Below the pieces are notes generated by a model. That model saw only the letters and a program-made list of their open reading frames with translations. It was not told where the DNA came from and made no database searches. A stretch of DNA of 43,702 nucleotides, from the IMG/VR virus record IMGVR_UViG_3300030329_003107, positions 1 to 43,702 of that record. One strand, given 5' to 3'. A program made the position numbers and the translations under genes. Positions 8,348 to 16,103 of the stretch are shown piece after piece. The stretch is from a virus. Numbering within the stretch: position 1 is the stretch's first letter; each line of letters begins with the position of its first letter.

Positions 8348-8633
8348 GTTTAAAGTACCGCCTTGGTATAAAGTACTGTTCTCCCCATCCCCAGTCTCTC
8401 TTAAACCCAGCCCACTCCGCGTCCATGTCTATAGTATACTTTACATTCTCCTCTTTGTCAAGTATCTCTAGATTTTCAGCACCCTTCTTTACCATCTCGT
8501 CAAAGAAATCACAGTCTAATCCCCAAGCATCCCACTTTCTAAATAGGTGCTTACTCTTATACACAATCTTGCGTACCGTGTCACCCTCAAGTGACCCGAA
8601 CACCTTGCCTTTGCGAATCTGTAAATTTGTCAA
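8328..8633 (-). CDS. Hypothetical protein
   Basis: A 101-residue product starting with ATG. It is charged, with many aromatic residues in the C-terminal third (DAEWAGFKRDWGWGEQYF, then PRRYFKRED). No domain is recognised. The start overlaps the upstream gene by about 47 bases, so the true start could be slightly downstream. It is part of the leftward replication operon. Confidence 0.65.
   Translation of the reverse strand: MTNLQIRKGKVFGSLEGDTVRKIVYKSKHLFRKWDAWGLDCDFFDEMVKKGAENLEILDKEENVKYTIDMDAEWAGFKRDWGWGEQYFIPRRYFKREDIKG
8433..8461 (-). promoter_or_regulatory. Intragenic sigma70-like promoter
   Basis: On the minus strand, TTGACA (8461-8456) and TATACT (8438-8433) are separated by exactly 17 bp. 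It lies inside the 8328-8633 gene and would serve the last genes of the leftward operon (8347 downward). Confidence 0.5.
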
Positions 8634-8772
8634 TCTCCCTCCTCAATATTTGTTCTTGTTCCCAGTATTCATGGGCTATGGTAAATTGTCCGTCATTCCA
8701 TGCCCTCTGGAACCTCTCTCTATGTACGTTTGCTGCTTCTCTCATTTGGTGTAAGGCTTCATCTCTGCCCAA
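8587..8772 (-). CDS. Small helical hypothetical protein
   Basis: A 61-residue product, almost entirely charged helix (EALHQMREAANVHRERFQRA, then YWEQEQILRREIDK). The ATG overlaps the end of the DNA polymerase gene by 31 bases. No homology is recognised; the size and charge are typical of phage regulatory or inhibitor peptides. Confidence 0.6.
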   Translation of the reverse strand: MGRDEALHQMREAANVHRERFQRAWNDGQFTIAHEYWEQEQILRREIDKFTDSQRQGVRVT

Positions 8773-11108
8773 TTTTTACCTACCTCCGGCTCTATCGGAA
8801 AATCTATCGGCATTACATCATCTAGCATATGATACACTAGTTGAATGGTTGCGTCAAGGTCTTCTTCAGATACCTCTAATATAACTTCATCGTGTACTTG
8901 TAATAATAAATGCGCATCCAGCCCACATGCTTCTATACTATCCCACAGGCGGCGCATGCCTATCTTAATACAGCTTGCTGCCGGGCCTTGTATGTGGAAG
9001 TTAATAGCTTCACGTATTGCTGTCATACGCTGGTTCTGGTTAGCAGAATAGATACCGGGAAAGTTACGTATCCTTCCAAAGTAATCGCGAGCATAACCGT
9101 TGTGGTATATCTCACTTGACACCTTGTCTTGGAACCTGTGCAGTCCGGGGTATCTATCTACTACTCTATCGTATCCTTTGAGACTCTGTTCTAGTGTTAG
9201 TCTTGGGTCTATCTCTCGCAGTTTGCCAGACCCTGCGCCATACACAAGAGCAAGGAAGAACGTCTTAGCAGTATGCCACTCCTGTTCATCTACCCCCTTG
9301 ACGATTGGACGTCCGTAGATGTCTTCGCCTATCAATGCATAGGGCGTTAATCCTTTTGTAAAATCTTCTCTTAGTGTATGCTCTGGGGCTACCAGACTTG
9401 CGATTCTGGGTTCTTGCTGTCCGACATCTGCTGCTACTAATACATAGCCATCCCTACTAACGATGCAATTCCGTATTTTCTTACCGTATTCCTCGTACTC
9501 AGCACCCTTCCCTCTTCCGTGATGAGGTACTTGCTGTAAGTTGGGCGTAGAACATGATAGCCGTCCTGTCGCCGGGGCAGACCCACTAGAGTCAGAAGAC
9601 TCTTCATAATAACCTCCTTGGTTAAAATTAGGATGTAACGCTCCATCCCATCCGCTTAATTCTTTAAACTTTTTAGGAAAGGCACTGAGCTTACGGAACA
9701 TCTTGTAGTCCACGAGTGCCTGCATCGTTTCTGGATGCCAATCCTCTAGGCTTCTCAATGTATTATCATCCGTAGCCAGTAGTCCTTTACCCTCTGTGCG
9801 CTTTAATATAGGAGCGTTCTCAGACTCTAGCCACCGGGCTAGCTGTTCGGAACTGCCGATGTTTACGGAGTCTGGTATATCTTTATGCGCTCTCTCTTCT
9901 GCTTCGAGCATCTTGCTCTCGAAAAGCTCTATGGCTTCGTCAACTTTAACCTCGCTTATCTTGACCCCTCTGCGCTCCATAGCGGAGAGTACAGGGACTA
10001 AGGGTATCTCTATATCAGAATACACAGAATACAGCTCTTTTTCCTCAAGCTGGGGTTTTAAAATATTCCACAACCTGAGTGCGTTATCTGCGTCTGCCGC
10101 TGCGTAGTCTAGTATTTCTTCCGGCGTTAACTCTGACATGTCTTTCCCATTGGTTACCTCGGAGTAGGTGATGGGACTCAACCCCAACTCCTGTACTGCT
10201 AGGTCTTTCAAGTGGGTTGACGGAAGTCCTAATAGGTACGCAGCTAGCTTTGTATCTTGAAAATTATTTAGCGTTATGCCATTGTTTAGGAGATGTGTTA
10301 TCTCGAACTTAACATTATGGCATATCACTTCTTGGTCAGGGTTCTCCAGTATCTCCTTCATCTTGTAAGGTTTGTCTGGCACATATGACCCGTGACCTTC
10401 AGTCTCCGACCAGCTATACCCCACGACCTCTGCTTCCTGTACGGCAAACCGTCCCCCTCTGGTAGGACTAGTGGTCTCTAGGTCAAAACCTATAGCACCA
10501 TTTGCGTTAAACGTGCCGTAGAGAGAATATGCAGTGCGTGGAGTTACTGTTTTATTTTGGAGTCTACCTCTCAGCGCGGCCCAATCCTCCAATGCAATAG
10601 GCCACAGGTTTGGATTATGTAGTGCTGCCGCAGGATGGTACATCGGAACCAGTAGAAACCCACCAGTCTCGTAAGGCATACCATGTTCACGAGTGATGGA
10701 CAGGTCTGGCTTGAAATGCTTACCTGCCACAGCACCAAGAGTTATCACCACCGAGGGTTTAACTCGGTTCATTTCGTCCTCCAACCAATGCGCACACGCG
10801 TTTATCTCACGCTTGTACGGATTACGGTTTCGAGGGGGACGGTGCTTTACGAGGTTGGTAATGTATACCTCACCTCGTGTAAGCCCTGCCTGCTCTAATA
10901 ATATATCTAATTTTGCGCCGCTTGCACCTACAAATGGGACACCAATTTCGTCCTCCATAGCACCGGGAGCTTCACCAATTACCATTATATCTGCAGGCAT
11001 TGGCCCCTCTCCCATTACTACGTGGCGTGCGTCCTCATGTAAAGTGCAGTCACGGCATTTGCTTAAACCAGCGAGGGGTAGTAGCGTGTTCAAATCTTTC
11101 ACCTTCAA
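8742..11108 (-). CDS. polA: DNA polymerase I with N-terminal family-4 uracil-DNA glycosylase domain
   Basis: A 788-residue replicative polymerase. About 1-185 is UDG family 4: KCRDC (Cys 18/21), GEAPGAMEDEIGVPFVG, TNLVKHRPPRNR, a later Cys (NACAHWL) and YHPAA. The usual third cluster Cys (KCRPP) is His here. About 205-370 is a 3'-5' exonuclease with FDLETT, HNVKFE...DTKLAAY and YAAADAD, all acidic residues kept. About 375-788 is family A polymerase: ATGRLS, motif A ADVGQQEPR, O-helix AKTFFLALVYG, motif C QVHDEV. No 5' nuclease domain. The residue matching E. coli Phe762 is Leu, and the residue matching Arg754 is Trp. It would copy the phage DNA and may remove uracil; the functional coupling is inference. 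Confidence 0.96.
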   Translation of the reverse strand: MKVKDLNTLLPLAGLSKCRDCTLHEDARHVVMGEGPMPADIMVIGEAPGAMEDEIGVPFVGASGAKLDILLEQAGLTRGEVYITNLVKHRPPRNRNPYKREINACAHWLEDEMNRVKPSVVITLGAVAGKHFKPDLSITREHGMPYETGGFLLVPMYHPAAALHNPNLWPIALEDWAALRGRLQNKTVTPRTAYSLYGTFNANGAIGFDLETTSPTRGGRFAVQEAEVVGYSWSETEGHGSYVPDKPYKMKEILENPDQEVICHNVKFEITHLLNNGITLNNFQDTKLAAYLLGLPSTHLKDLAVQELGLSPITYSEVTNGKDMSELTPEEILDYAAADADNALRLWNILKPQLEEKELYSVYSDIEIPLVPVLSAMERRGVKISEVKVDEAIELFESKMLEAEERAHKDIPDSVNIGSSEQLARWLESENAPILKRTEGKGLLATDDNTLRSLEDWHPETMQALVDYKMFRKLSAFPKKFKELSGWDGALHPNFNQGGYYEESSDSSGSAPATGRLSCSTPNLQQVPHHGRGKGAEYEEYGKKIRNCIVSRDGYVLVAADVGQQEPRIASLVAPEHTLREDFTKGLTPYALIGEDIYGRPIVKGVDEQEWHTAKTFFLALVYGAGSGKLREIDPRLTLEQSLKGYDRVVDRYPGLHRFQDKVSSEIYHNGYARDYFGRIRNFPGIYSANQNQRMTAIREAINFHIQGPAASCIKIGMRRLWDSIEACGLDAHLLLQVHDEVILEVSEEDLDATIQLVYHMLDDVMPIDFPIEPEVGKNWAEMKPYTK

Positions 11109-11292
11109 ACGTTTCTATAACCATGTGTTCGATGGACATGGAGGGCCAGACATAACTGGTATGCTCATCTGGTTTCTCCATGTTGTGCTGTATGATACTC
11201 AAGAAACCGGGGACTCCTATTGGGTCAACTGCCTCCACATCATTGACCTTAATGAAGTCCTCGACATCTCTTAACTTAATTAGTACGTTCAC
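11050..11292 (-). CDS. Small hypothetical protein upstream of the polymerase
   Basis: An 80-residue product starting with ATG. The N-terminus (MNVLIKLRDVEDFIKVNDVE) looks like a beta-strand then helix; the centre contains VWPSMSIEHMVIE. Its last 59 bases overlap the polymerase start in another frame, and its own start overlaps the stop of the SSB-like gene. No family recognised. Context suggests a replication accessory or an unrelated small early gene. Confidence 0.65.
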   Translation of the reverse strand: MNVLIKLRDVEDFIKVNDVEAVDPIGVPGFLSIIQHNMEKPDEHTSYVWPSMSIEHMVIETFEGERFEHATTPRWFKQMP

Positions 11293-11837
11293 ACAGTCAC
11301 AGATTGCGCAGCCCCAATCCGGGGGTCAAACTTCTCCGCTTGGAGATTAGACCATGTCCCAGAATGAGTTATTCTGCCAGTAAGGTACTGCCCTTCTAGC
11401 AGTATGCCTATGGCCTCAAGTAAATCACCGACTTCCTCTGGGTCATCAGCACTCATTAAAGCCTTATATGTCTGGTCGAACTGCTCACCAATCTCTTGGG
11501 TTGAAGTAGGGCAGTCTGCTAGTGCTTTCATATAGCCATGCAGCTTACGTCCTGTCATCCCTCTGAGATTTCTCTCTCGCTGTTCTATGGGAGTAGTGCT
11601 GTCAGAATTCTCGTTGGCATACCAGTTAAAGAACTCACTGTGAATTCTACCTAACTGCTTGCCGTCCTTGGATGCCTCAAGCCTATGCTGTACGCGTAGT
11701 CTCGGTACTCCTCCAACCTCGGTAACTTCTGACTTTTCTATCTCCCAGTTGTACGTCCCTACAGGTATCATAGAAGCCTTACGTGCTTCTTCTTCTCTCT
11801 CTTGGAACGCTATCATACTCGATGTGTCAAATGGCAT
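11289..11837 (-). CDS. Putative single-stranded DNA-binding protein (DUF669-like)
   Basis: A 182-residue product. The segment IPVGTYNWEIEKSEVTEVGG followed by PRLRVQHRLEASKDGKQLG and HSEFFNW is the layout of phage DUF669-type proteins, which are predicted OB-fold ssDNA binders found next to Sak4 and helicase genes. The middle (GRKLHGYMKALADCP) also fits that family. The C-terminus (DPRIGAAQSVTV) is not acidic, unlike E. coli SSB. Its start overlaps the stop of the upstream ATPase, so the two are likely coupled. Assignment is by pattern and context. Confidence 0.6.
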   Translation of the reverse strand: MPFDTSSMIAFQEREEEARKASMIPVGTYNWEIEKSEVTEVGGVPRLRVQHRLEASKDGKQLGRIHSEFFNWYANENSDSTTPIEQRERNLRGMTGRKLHGYMKALADCPTSTQEIGEQFDQTYKALMSADDPEEVGDLLEAIGILLEGQYLTGRITHSGTWSNLQAEKFDPRIGAAQSVTV

Positions 11838-12664
11838 TATTGCCCTCCCTTAACTTTTTCTATTTCCTCTATCGCTGTCGCCTTAGTTATTACCTCCTCT
11901 ACGTCTTCCCACACGGCGTTCTCTACTGTTGCAGGGTTCTCACCCCAGAGATGTGAGAAGATATTTTTTGTCCAGTAGTCACCGCCCCCAAGCAGGTGAG
12001 CTACGTGGGTAGGAACCTTAGTCGGCTTGCCATTGCGTATGGCAGAGCGGACATCTTGCTCCAGATATAAAACCATATTAAAGTAGTGGCCCATGTTGTG
12101 CCTCGCCCAACCTTCCATAGATGGGTAGTATTTAAACTCATCCATCCACTCAGGGTCACCCTTAACGCTAGTACCACGAGATGTAGTACTACCAGAACGT
12201 AGTTCTGCTACGCGTGCAGTCCCTATGACATTAGCATTCAAGGACTTGGGGTGTAGCAATTGCATGAACCTTATGAAGGCACGCTGCCACTCCCTGTATA
12301 CCTCGAATGTATCTCGTGGATTTAAGGACTCACGATATGCGTATGTAAAATCATAACACAACTCAGTGAATCCGTCAATCACTATGTCTGTCAGTCCTGC
12401 TTCTTTACCCTTCGCGCTGTTTAATGCACGGAGATATGTTTCAAACTCGTGGGCAAAGTTTATCGGGTCATCCTGTGGTAGAGGGAATCTGACTATGTTC
12501 TCATCGGGTATCCCCAATGCGTCATTCTCCTCCCTGCCGATAAGCAACAGCCTACCATTCCTACCTTCCACAGGCTCCCTTGTTCTAAAGTCCCAGAATG
12601 AAGAAGTAGCTAAAGCTGTCTTCCCTACTCCGGGGCCGCCGTATAATAATGTGCTAATGAGCAA
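11837..12664 (-). CDS. RecA-like ATPase (Sak4-type recombinase)
   Basis: A 275-residue product. Walker A is at residues about 8-16 (YGGPGVGKTALA) and Walker B about 92-98 (DIVIDGF). A conserved sensor-like stretch follows (LNANVIGTARVAE), then a region ending in a charged C-terminal helix (EEIEKVKGG). This is the usual short phage NTP-binding protein called Sak4, a RecA-like annealing/recombination protein acting with an SSB; here the SSB-like gene is immediately downstream and nuclease genes are upstream. A separate sigma70-like promoter lies just upstream in the nuclease gene. Confidence 0.82.
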   Translation of the reverse strand: MLISTLLYGGPGVGKTALATSSFWDFRTREPVEGRNGRLLLIGREENDALGIPDENIVRFPLPQDDPINFAHEFETYLRALNSAKGKEAGLTDIVIDGFTELCYDFTYAYRESLNPRDTFEVYREWQRAFIRFMQLLHPKSLNANVIGTARVAELRSGSTTSRGTSVKGDPEWMDEFKYYPSMEGWARHNMGHYFNMVLYLEQDVRSAIRNGKPTKVPTHVAHLLGGGDYWTKNIFSHLWGENPATVENAVWEDVEEVITKATAIEEIEKVKGGQ

Positions 12665-13433
12665 CGTATTCCTCCTCGTAATATTTCTCGCTAATTATAC
12701 CATCAACATCCGCACCAGTCAACCACCCTCTACAAATTTGTTGGTAGTCACACCAGTTACAGAGTGGAGAGAAATGGTGAATCGGTGACGCACCCTTCTC
12801 TCGTATCTCAGTTCCCAATCTTATCATATCTTTACCAGCGTTGTCAATAGCTTCTGTCGAAATCAAAACTCTGCCACCTTCGAGATGTTCTGACTGCGTA
12901 CTCCAGAGAATATGTTGGCGGTAGAACGGCAGTCCTGCTAACCAATCATATCCCTGTCTCAATAGCCACGCGTACCGTACAGGCTGTATTCCCCACTCCT
13001 CATAGTTGAGCAGTTTCTTCATCATACCTGCACCTTTCTCGGAACACGTTTTGAACTCGTATATAATTACCCCTTCATCAGTCACAGTCCATAGGTCTGG
13101 TTTCCCTACGTAGGTAATTTCGTCCATGACTACTTCTATTTTGTCCTCTGCCACAGGTATCTCAACATCGAGTAGCCACGAGGGTACATCTTTCAGCATC
13201 CTCAGTACACCCGGCTTGAACCTGTTGCCATCCTCTAGTATCTCATGTGTGTAGTCGAAAGCATTGCGCATGTCCTTAGTCATTAGCGCACGCTCAAGCG
13301 AATCATGAAATGTAGTACCAGATGTCAAAGGGCCGGACGGTTTATAGTCGTACTCTTTTAGTCTCCTACCTCTGTATATATATTTAACTTGGCACTCTTG
13401 CCAGTTATCCAGTGCCGTTACGCTCGTGCGCAT
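12654..13433 (-). CDS. Cas4/RecB-like PD-(D/E)XK nuclease with iron-sulfur Cys residues
   Basis: A 259-residue product. The N-terminal Cys (WQECQVKYIYRG, about 14) and the C-terminal cluster CNWCDYQQICRG (about 216-227) give the four Cys that bind a 4Fe-4S cluster in Cas4/AddB-type nucleases. The catalytic elements are visible: GTTFHDSLE (His), TYVGKPDLW (Asp) and YEFKTCS (E-x-K). It is expected to trim DNA ends during recombination or replication. It overlaps the ATPase gene by 11 bases. There is no CRISPR array in the window, so this is a phage recombination nuclease, not an adaptation gene. Confidence 0.88.
   Translation of the reverse strand: MRTSVTALDNWQECQVKYIYRGRRLKEYDYKPSGPLTSGTTFHDSLERALMTKDMRNAFDYTHEILEDGNRFKPGVLRMLKDVPSWLLDVEIPVAEDKIEVVMDEITYVGKPDLWTVTDEGVIIYEFKTCSEKGAGMMKKLLNYEEWGIQPVRYAWLLRQGYDWLAGLPFYRQHILWSTQSEHLEGGRVLISTEAIDNAGKDMIRLGTEIREKGASPIHHFSPLCNWCDYQQICRGWLTGADVDGIISEKYYEEEYVAH
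12694..12722 (-). promoter_or_regulatory. Sigma70-like promoter inside the nuclease gene
   Basis: On the minus strand TTGACT (12722-12717) and a perfect TATAAT (12699-12694) are 17 bp apart. The predicted start point is near 12687, about 23 bases upstream of the Sak4-like ATG at 12664. It would give the ATPase-SSB-polymerase part its own transcript. Confidence 0.6.
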
Positions 13434-14133
13434 GTGTTAGCTCCTCTAGTGCTGTGCGCTGTCTTATATTCAGACCTGCGTCCAGCCACCCTTCCTCTGT
13501 ATCAAATAATAATTCTCTTAAATCACCCTCGTAATGTGCGTGTAGCTTCTTGGCAGTAGAGGGGCCGACTCCTTCAATCATGCGCTGTACTGCACGCTGA
13601 AAGTGAGTGTCCCCCTTCACCTTCTGGTCAGTGCCTGATACGATACTGAACAGATGCCTTCCCGGCTGTAAAACATTACGCGCTCTTCGTAGTGTCTTGA
13701 GCAGCGAGTCCTCTCCATAGGGCAGTAGTATTATGCCACCTCGTAGTGACCACTTCAGTAATTCTATTGGCATACTGAGACTACCTAACTGCCACCAGTG
13801 AGGTGTGAACCCTCTTCGTCCTGTGAATCTGAGTCCGAGTAGAGGGATATCCACTGCTTTTTCAAGTTTGCGGAGCTGTCTTTGAAGCCTTCTACTTCGT
13901 AGTGAGGAACCCAAATCTCCCGGTTTCTTTTCCTCGATACCCACGGTGAGGCCACTAGGTGTAACCATGACATAATCCCCCTCGGTGAGCTGGGCGACCA
14001 GTACCTTGTTGCGCCTCGACTGTCTGATATATTCAGCAACGTCCTGACGACCATCCACGAAAATGGTGTCTTCATTGCCCAGTAGTGTCCCATCGCTGTA
14101 TAGCTCTCCGTTCCTTACTTCGTACACGTTCAC
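13405..14133 (-). CDS. ERCC4/XPF-type nuclease with helix-hairpin-helix
   Basis: A 242-residue product. An ERCC4 domain occupies about 20-150: DTIFVDGRQDV, AQLTEGDYVMV, then the catalytic-type stretch VGIEEKKPGDLGSSL, matching the family E-R-K-x3-D pattern with K in place of R. A helix-hairpin-helix follows (IEGVGPSTAKKLHAHY, about 190-205). This is the XPF/Mus81 layout for cutting branched DNA, for example Holliday or flap structures. The frame opens at GTG 14133, but the GTG at 14127 has a better-spaced GAGGAG. It overlaps the downstream Cas4-like gene by 29 bases. Confidence 0.82.
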   Translation of the reverse strand: MNVYEVRNGELYSDGTLLGNEDTIFVDGRQDVAEYIRQSRRNKVLVAQLTEGDYVMVTPSGLTVGIEEKKPGDLGSSLRSRRLQRQLRKLEKAVDIPLLGLRFTGRRGFTPHWWQLGSLSMPIELLKWSLRGGIILLPYGEDSLLKTLRRARNVLQPGRHLFSIVSGTDQKVKGDTHFQRAVQRMIEGVGPSTAKKLHAHYEGDLRELLFDTEEGWLDAGLNIRQRTALEELTHAHERNGTG

Positions 14134-14218
14134 TCCTCTTCTTATAATATCTTTCCAGATTAGTACTCCTCTTTACTTTCTTAGCGCGCTTTGCATCACG
14201 CCGTTGCCACTTTTCCAC
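14072..14218 (-). CDS. 48-residue strongly basic small protein
   Basis: GTG at 14218, with GGGAG eight bases upstream. The product starts MEKWQRRDAKRAKKVKRS and stays basic (LERYYKKRSERVRSKERRA). It overlaps the end of the upstream zinc-finger gene and the first 60 bases of the ERCC4 gene in other frames. The good ribosome-binding site and the extreme charge make it worth calling, and nucleic-acid binding is likely. It could still be a chance frame. Confidence 0.45.
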   Translation of the reverse strand: MEKWQRRDAKRAKKVKRSTNLERYYKKRSERVRSKERRAIQRWDTTGQ

Positions 14219-14495
14219 TCATAAACTCCCACGGTATACATCCGTCATTATACTCTACTTTAGGTACTGAGCCTGCAAAATTAAATTGTTTACACGCTAT
14301 TCTTTTGTATAGAGTTTTACTTATTACCGTATTTGTAATCATTAACTCTTCGCAGCAATTTATACATAGCTGTACTGTATCTTCTTCATTAACCCTTAGT
14401 CCCACCGTCCAGTCGAGCCGGGGCTTTACACATGATACACAGTCTCTGCTTTTACCTATGTTTGGGTCGTAGTTAACTCTTTTCTTTTTAGTCAT
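14196..14495 (-). CDS. Small zinc-finger protein
   Basis: About 99 residues from the ATG at 14495 (MTKKKRVNYDPNIGK); the frame could open five codons earlier at 14510. CVSC and CINCCEEL give a four-Cys zinc site around residues 20-50. The start overlaps the upstream stop by eight bases. The function is not known; such proteins are common in phage early operons and may bind nucleic acid or protein partners. Confidence 0.7.
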   Translation of the reverse strand: MTKKKRVNYDPNIGKSRDCVSCVKPRLDWTVGLRVNEEDTVQLCINCCEELMITNTVISKTLYKRIACKQFNFAGSVPKVEYNDGCIPWEFMSGKVATA

Positions 14496-14724
14496 CGAAC
14501 TCGTTCTCAATACCTGCTAGTTTCTCTAAAGCAGCAGCTATTCTAAACAGCCCTGTACCAATAGTCTGCATGTATATATCAAACTGCATCCCTGCTTCTA
14601 TTTCTACAAATCCCTTTCTAGGCTGTACTTCCACCTGTAGAGGTGTCCAGCTACTGTCATAAGTACTCGTCCCATGTATTCCTATAGTTCCAAACACTTC
14701 TCTCTCTTCTTCAGTTCTTGCCAT
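14488..14724 (-). CDS. Small hypothetical protein
   Basis: A 78-residue product; ATG shortly after the stop of the membrane-protein gene. It is mixed alpha/beta: PLQVEVQPRKGFVEIEAGM reads as beta strands, and FRIAAALEKLAGIENEFDD as a C-terminal acidic helix. No family recognised. It has conserved spacing with its neighbours in the leftward operon. Confidence 0.65.
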   Translation of the reverse strand: MARTEEEREVFGTIGIHGTSTYDSSWTPLQVEVQPRKGFVEIEAGMQFDIYMQTIGTGLFRIAAALEKLAGIENEFDD

Positions 14725-14725
14725 T

Positions 14726-14890
14726 TTACTCTCCCTCTAGTAATTTCATACCTAGTGCTATGACACCACCTACGCAGCCAGTGACTATACTTATAAATTC
14801 TTTATCACCATTAAGTATAGCCATAACACTAACTAATCCCAGTATACACAAGGCCACTATAATTTGTATTCTTATTTTTCCTATATTCAT
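14726..14890 (-). CDS. 54-residue two-helix membrane protein
   Basis: ATG at 14890; the start overlaps the stop of the helicase gene (ATGA). The first helix is about 6-26 (RIQIIVALCILGLVSVMAIL) and the second about 31-48 (FISIVTGCVGGVIALGMKL), with a short charged end. The frame is uninterrupted and the translation start is coupled, so it is probably real. It could be a holin-like protein or a small inner-membrane protein expressed early. Confidence 0.65.
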   Translation of the reverse strand: MNIGKIRIQIIVALCILGLVSVMAILNGDKEFISIVTGCVGGVIALGMKLLEGE

Positions 14891-15846
14891 TTCTTCTCAA
14901 TCCATTCAATCATTTTAGCACGTTTATCTCCTGCGTTCATATACTCCCTTATTATCTTATCTTCAACTAATTTCTGTCTATATCTACCTGCTGACCTAGC
15001 TGCTTTACCTCCTTGCATTATCAATGCTGTATCTACTTCTTTCCTAGTCCTCGGCCCATCTCGTAATACTTTGTACACGAGTTGTTTAGGGTCGCTTTCT
15101 GACTCCACCAGTATACCACTATCCGAGTCAAAACGCAACCATTTTTCCAACGGTTCCGGGCCATGTCTAACTTTCTCCCAAGATATCTCTATAGTATTCT
15201 TCTCAATACCTCGTGGGTTGTTAAGCCTAATCACGGTATCAGTCCATCCATTCAAGCCACTCCAGCCTCTAAGGTTTTCTGCTCCCTTATAGAGAACACC
15301 ATCACCTGAGTACACACCCTTCCTAGCATGATGGACGAGACCAATACCGCAGTCTGCATGCGTACTGAGCAGGTCAAGTCCCTGCAAGAAGTTACGCATT
15401 GCTTTGTCATCTACTTCACTGCCCGGCAGTAGCTGTGATAGTGGGTCAAGGAATATAAAGTCTGCCTCACTCCTCTCTACAGCATCGGCGAGGTCTTGCC
15501 AACTCTGCTCATTACGTAGACTGAAGTCTCTCGTATATGAGGTCGAGAAGTTTTCGGCTTCACCATAGAACGTGTGCATCTTAGCTGCTCTGTCTTGCAG
15601 CCTACGCTCTACGATTTCTGCTTGCATGTAAAGAACTTTAATTTTATTATGTACTTCATATCCTAACCAATCATCACCCAATGCTAACGAGTAACACAAC
15701 TGCATTACTGCGAATGACTTAAAACTACCCGGCGCGCCGTATATAACTAGCCTGCCTTTGGGTACTATCAAACCATCTCCAAGCAGTGAAGGTATCTCAT
15801 CTATTTTTCTATTTATTAAGTCGTCTATCTGTTCTACTTCAATCAT
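14887..15846 (-). CDS. RepA-like replicative helicase (AAA_25 / RecA-fold)
   Basis: About 319 residues from ATG 15846, which overlaps the upstream stop (ATGATTGA); the frame also opens at GTG 15912, but coupling favours the ATG. Walker A is IYGAPGSFKSFA, Walker B is ADFIFLDPLSQL, and a conserved motif reads GIGLVHHARKG, as in RSF1010 RepA-type hexameric helicases. A C-terminal winged-helix-like segment follows (YKVLRDGPRTRKEVDTALIM). It would unwind DNA ahead of the PolA-type polymerase. No separate primase is recognised in the window. Confidence 0.85.
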   Translation of the reverse strand: MIEVEQIDDLINRKIDEIPSLLGDGLIVPKGRLVIYGAPGSFKSFAVMQLCYSLALGDDWLGYEVHNKIKVLYMQAEIVERRLQDRAAKMHTFYGEAENFSTSYTRDFSLRNEQSWQDLADAVERSEADFIFLDPLSQLLPGSEVDDKAMRNFLQGLDLLSTHADCGIGLVHHARKGVYSGDGVLYKGAENLRGWSGLNGWTDTVIRLNNPRGIEKNTIEISWEKVRHGPEPLEKWLRFDSDSGILVESESDPKQLVYKVLRDGPRTRKEVDTALIMQGGKAARSAGRYRQKLVEDKIIREYMNAGDKRAKMIEWIEKK

Positions 15847-16087
15847 CGTATTCGTGGTATCCGCATGTAGGGCATACCCACTCACCGTACCAATCCCTGT
15901 AAAGTTTACCACAATTCCGTTTGCACCTCTTTACATGAACACGGACACGAGGTATTGCAACCTTCGTATACTGAATCTTCGCAGGAACACCACGCAACCC
16001 TACTGCAGTCTTCTCCAAAGCAGTCACATCGGATGCTGTGACGACAGTAACATCTTTCATCATCTCCACTATATCCACACACCTCAC
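15839..16087 (-). CDS. Zinc-ribbon protein (overlapping frame pair with 15906-16103)
   Basis: The C-terminal half reads VPRVRVHVKRC-type strands and then CKRNCGKLYRDWYGEWVCPT plus CG: a clear four-Cys zinc ribbon. The frame opens at GTG 16087 with a poor ribosome-binding site; the ATG-ATG pair further in (MMKDVTVV) is an alternative. Its stop TGA overlaps the helicase ATG. A second Cys-rich frame overlaps most of it, so either both are coding or the true product is formed by a frameshift between them. Confidence 0.6.
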   Translation of the reverse strand: MRCVDIVEMMKDVTVVTASDVTALEKTAVGLRGVPAKIQYTKVAIPRVRVHVKRCKRNCGKLYRDWYGEWVCPTCGYHEYDD

Positions 16088-16103
16088 AGTCGTCTATCCG
16101 CAT
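15906..16103 (-). CDS. Cys-rich overlapping reading frame
   Basis: A 65-residue product with 14 Cys. ATG at 16103 has GGAGG four bases upstream. The N-terminal part (DDCEVCGYSGDDERCYC) resembles a zinc knuckle; the rest (SCPCSCKEVQTELW) looks like an out-of-frame reading of the neighbour. It has the better start signal of the two overlapping frames, while the other has the better C-terminus. Confidence 0.45.
   Translation of the reverse strand: MRIDDCEVCGYSGDDERCYCRHSIRCDCFGEDCSRVAWCSCEDSVYEGCNTSCPCSCKEVQTELW

Noticed and set aside
12654-13433. Cas4-like gene as evidence of a CRISPR system
   Set aside because: No repeat-spacer array and no cas1/cas2 are present; the gene sits in a phage recombination block.
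13785-14093. Minus-strand 102-residue frame inside the ERCC4 gene
   Set aside because: It overlaps the nuclease domain completely in another frame and has no start signal.
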